A stretch of 64,000 nucleotides of DNA, from positions 14,475,082-14,539,081 of the forward strand of contig NC_071397.1 in assembly GCF_022682495.2 (NCBI RefSeq), read 5' to 3'. The DNA is from Desmodus rotundus (lineage: Eukaryota > Chordata > Mammalia > Chiroptera > Phyllostomidae). Below, piece after piece: positions 57,476 through 64,000 of this stretch (the first letter of the stretch is position 1; each line of letters opens with the position of its first letter). The translations under genes were made by a program, and so were the position numbers. The notes under the pieces were generated by a model that saw nothing but the letters and a program-made list of their open reading frames with translations, did not search any database and was not told where the DNA came from.

Positions 57476-59784
57476 TCCCAACAATAACGGGATATATTGA
57501 AATGATACAAAAACCAATTGAAAGTGCTCCCTAATAGGCAAAGTTGGAAACATTTGAGCCAGAAAGAAGTATCTAAGTATAATCAAAACTACAAGAAATA
57601 CTTAGAAATATGCTTGAGTCAGTAGTGATATAAATAAAAGATTGAAAGGATAAAATGGAATAGAGTAGAATAGAATAGAACAAATCTCCCATGTAGGAGA
57701 ATTCCAAATAACATATGTTGACTCCATCTTCAGAGAGGAAGGAAGTGCAGCATAGCTCCCACTCCTTAAGTGTAGGCTGCAAGAATGACCTCTTTCCAAA
57801 GGAAACCCTGCGGAAAGCAGTGTAGAAGAAGAGTAACTTTACAGCGAAGGAGCCTGACAAACACTACTCTGGCCGGGGATCAAGGTTCGTATCAACAGTG
57901 ATACACATGTTAATAGAAGGTACCCTTGATACGGTATAATAAAAATGGCACATTACCTCTGTGTTATTCCTCCCCAGAACTCCCAACACCAGTCTAACAG
58001 TAAGAAAAACATCAGATATTTCCCAAATAAGGACATTCTTCAAGATACCTGACCACTACTCCTCAGACCTGTCGAGGTCACCCCAAACAAGGGAAGTCCG
58101 AGAAACTGTCACAGCCAATAGGAGCCAAAGGAAACTTGATGACGAAATGCAATGCAGTATCCTGAATGGAATCCTGGAACAACAACAACAATGAAAGAAT
58201 ATTAGTAAAAGCTGCGGAAATCTGGATAAAGTATGGACTATAGTTACTAATAATGTATGGATATTGGTTCATTAATTGTAACAAATGTACCATCCTAACA
58301 TAAGATAGTATCAATAATAGAGACTGGATGTGGGATCTCTGAGTACTATCTTTGCAACTTTCTGTAATCTGAAACTTCTGAATTTAAGAATGTTTTTTCT
58401 TGTCAAAAAAACTCCCATGATCCCAGAATCTAGCAAGAAAAAGAAACATTTTAATACAGATATTATCTTTTCCAGTGTCTATTTTTATTTTTCCAAGTGG
58501 TTTCATATTGTACATACTTTTTCACTGAACATTTTAGTGGATATATTTTGATGTCATTATAATTCTACAACATGATTTGTATTTACATCAGAGTAGTTCA
58601 TCTCAGGAATGTATCATATTACTGACTTTATTATCTAGTGGTGTCTTTATTCTTCTCTAATTCCATTGGATTCATTGGGGAGGGAGGTGTGGGAAATGGA
58701 GGCGGTAGGAGAGGAGTTGATTCTGACCGACTCCTTCACCATGACAGACAGCGCGATGGGCCTGGTCCAGTGCTGCCGGGGAAAACGTGACGGGACAAGA
58801 AACAAGAGCCCTGGACACTAGTTGCAGTTTTGCAGTAACTGAGTATGGTTTTAATCCCACTTATCCTTTACAGTTCTAGTGTTCTCATCTATAAAGTGAA
58901 CTATGTAATTATTCAACAGTCCATTCCTAAAATCTATTAATATACGTTTTGTAAAAAGACCATCTTTTAGAAAAATTAATGTGTAGGATATAACCAAGAA
59001 TACTTAATGTAATAAAAAAGGCATAATAAATGGGTGGTAGATACATTTCCTCTTTGCTGTATAGCCAAAAGCAATGTCCACTCATGTTGTGCTAGTGGAA
59101 TACATTAAATGAAATAACAGGAACATCTGACAGTTACGCAAAGGGGACCCTCCCCACTGAAGGAGAGGGAGGACTAACCTATGTGTGTTGCATGGAGATT
59201 GAGTTCAGATAAACAGGAAGGGGCTGTCTTAAAAAAAAAAGGGCTTCTGAGAAAGATGAGTGGGTTCTTACACGTGGAGAATTTTGCAGCATGGGCTGGG
59301 TGGAGAATCATCAAGGATATTTGGAAGCCATCTCTGTCCTTTGTAGGAATTCAAACTGATGGTCACTAAGTTCACTTCCAATTTTAAAAGGCTAGAATTT
59401 TTCTTTGGACTGTTGCCCACAAGCATTGTCCTCATGTCTGTGCTCTCTGCTGTCCTACTGTTCTCCAGATAACTGAAGAACAGATTCTACTAGCAGAATA
59501 GAAAGCATCTATTTATGAAGGGGATGGGTCCTTCGGTTTGTTTGTATGTGTGGATGGGTCCATCTCTAAGCACATAATGAAGAACAAGTCTTTTCATGTC
59601 ACGGAGAAGAGGTGAGCAAATCGTCTCTTAAAACTCCATCTTCCCTATGAAGCCAGTGCAAAAAGAACAGAAATTTGGAAAGGAAGCCTGCAGTTTCCGA
59701 TCAAACTTTAGAATTTGTCCTCAAGATTTCTTCTTATTCTTTCCAGAATGTGAAATGGTGAAAGCTTTAATAGGTGAGAAATGG
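57476..59784. other. Intergenic DNA, little recognised
   Basis: The first few hundred bases may hold further ERV decay, but nothing readable. A GC-richer patch at 58680-58800 is unassigned, with a weak MIR-like run after it (58820-58900). No gene was supported. Confidence 0.35.
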
Positions 59785-59810
59785 CGCACACACACACACA
59801 CACACACACG
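59785..59810 (+). repeat. (CA)n microsatellite
   Basis: About 12 CA units after GGCG. It lies in unique DNA. Confidence 0.95.
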
Positions 59811-60266
59811 AATTTGTTAACAGTCAAGTTTTTGAAGCTGATCTGATGCAGGTGAGAATTCCTCCCCTTCACACTTTTGTGTAAGGCGGGAGGCATTGTA
59901 CCTGGTGAGAGCTTTCTTTCCGAAATGGTGAAGGGGACTCAGCGTTTTACACGCCAAGGGACTCCCATGGGCTTACCCCTACTCATCTAGCCCTCTTTAT
60001 TCAAGCAAATCTATGTGATGAGTGTCCCCAAGTGTTTGTGTTTTTTCCTGGAATTCTACTCACAGAAGAAACTTACTTAGCCTCTCAGTCCGCTTCACCT
60101 CCGAATCAATCAGATGGCGAGAAACTGTATTCAGGGGTGCAGAGTGGAAGAAAAAATGGGGGAAGAGGGCTGAAACCAGCTTTTAAGAACTTTTTGTCCT
60201 AAACTTCAAAAGTACAGAATGTGAATGTAATATTTTATGAAAGCCACATATTTCCTGTAGAGCTTC

Positions 60267-60338
60267 AACACACACACACACACACACACACGCATGCACG
60301 CGCGCGCACACACACGCACACACACACACACACACACC
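60267..60338 (+). repeat. Interrupted (CA)n/(CG)n microsatellite
   Basis: Two CA arrays separated by a CG-containing middle (GCATGCACGCGCGCG). The alternating purine-pyrimidine run of about 70 bp could adopt Z-DNA. It lies about 1 kb upstream of the PTCHD4 start codon. ORFs over it are low-complexity artefacts. Confidence 0.95.
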
Positions 60339-60549
60339 CGAAGCCACAGGCGACCGCTGTGGGCAAGTCCCTTCTCTCCAATCCTCAGATCGAGGAAGGG
60401 ATCCCTAGAGCCCAACGCACCGCGGGTAGGATGGGGTCTCTGGGAGCCCTCATTGCAGCCGATGATCTATGAAATGACTGAGTGGAAGGTGTTGCAAGGA
60501 AATCCCTCGCATGCTCTGTGGTGTGTTGAAAATGCAGCATCATCCTCTC

Positions 60550-64000
<3,451 letters not shown>

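Overview
This 64-kb window is vertebrate, mammalian DNA, very probably from a bat of the Yangochiroptera. The lineage call rests on at least four copies of a tRNA-derived SINE of the Ves type. These have a tRNA-like head with box A and box B, a CT-rich body, and in two copies a short ATCCTC/GAGGAT-type 3' hairpin. Several bat-like L1 and half-L1 (HAL1) copies support it. I worked without a database, so family names are by recognition and boundaries are approximate unless a target-site duplication fixes them.

Only one protein-coding gene is convincing: the first coding exon of PTCHD4 (patched domain-containing 4) at 61331-61933, plus strand. It sits in a CpG-rich island (about 60550-61750) and ends in a clean GT splice donor. 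The window's last 2 kb is the start of its first intron. The other 60 kb is intergenic DNA upstream of PTCHD4, made of layered transposable elements and AT-rich unique sequence; nearly every ORF there lies in repeats or is chance.

Layout. 1-665: L1 5' UTR on the minus strand. 2.5-5.9 kb: MaLR-like LTR pieces, an unrecognised MITE (2843-3156) and a hAT MITE (4142-4352). 6.2-7.5 kb: L1 with a Ves SINE in its tail. 8.8-9.5 kb: L2. 10.2-17.3 kb: a dense LINE nest in which a full-length HAL1, internally inverted and flanked by a perfect 14-bp duplication, interrupts an older L1. 18.9-19.2 kb: an unexplained GC-rich block. 19.9-30.6 kb: mostly unique DNA with MIR, L1 and microsatellites. 30.8-32.2 kb: an L1 with 5' inversion and a possible 3' transduction. 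34.4 kb: a truncated U4 snRNA retropseudogene with a perfect 15-bp duplication. 37.2-39.1 kb: a young L1 with a perfect 14-bp duplication, a hAT fragment, MER5A and an old L1. 43.4-46.3 kb: an autonomous-size Charlie-type hAT with wrecked transposase. 46.9-47.3 kb: an RTE/BovB-like LINE 3' end. 51.9-53.4 kb: two Ves SINEs. 55.2-55.8 kb: a second inverted L1 with a strong 3'-transduction signature. 56.4-57.5 kb: a decayed gammaretrovirus-like ERV pro-pol fragment. 58-60.5 kb: unique DNA and CA repeats leading into the PTCHD4 island.

I found no previously unknown coding system. The most interesting signals are about retrotransposition mechanism: three twin-primed insertions, two with likely transduced 3' sequence, the HAL1 copy, the U4 retrocopy, an unrecognised MITE, and upstream start codons overlapping the PTCHD4 reading frame.
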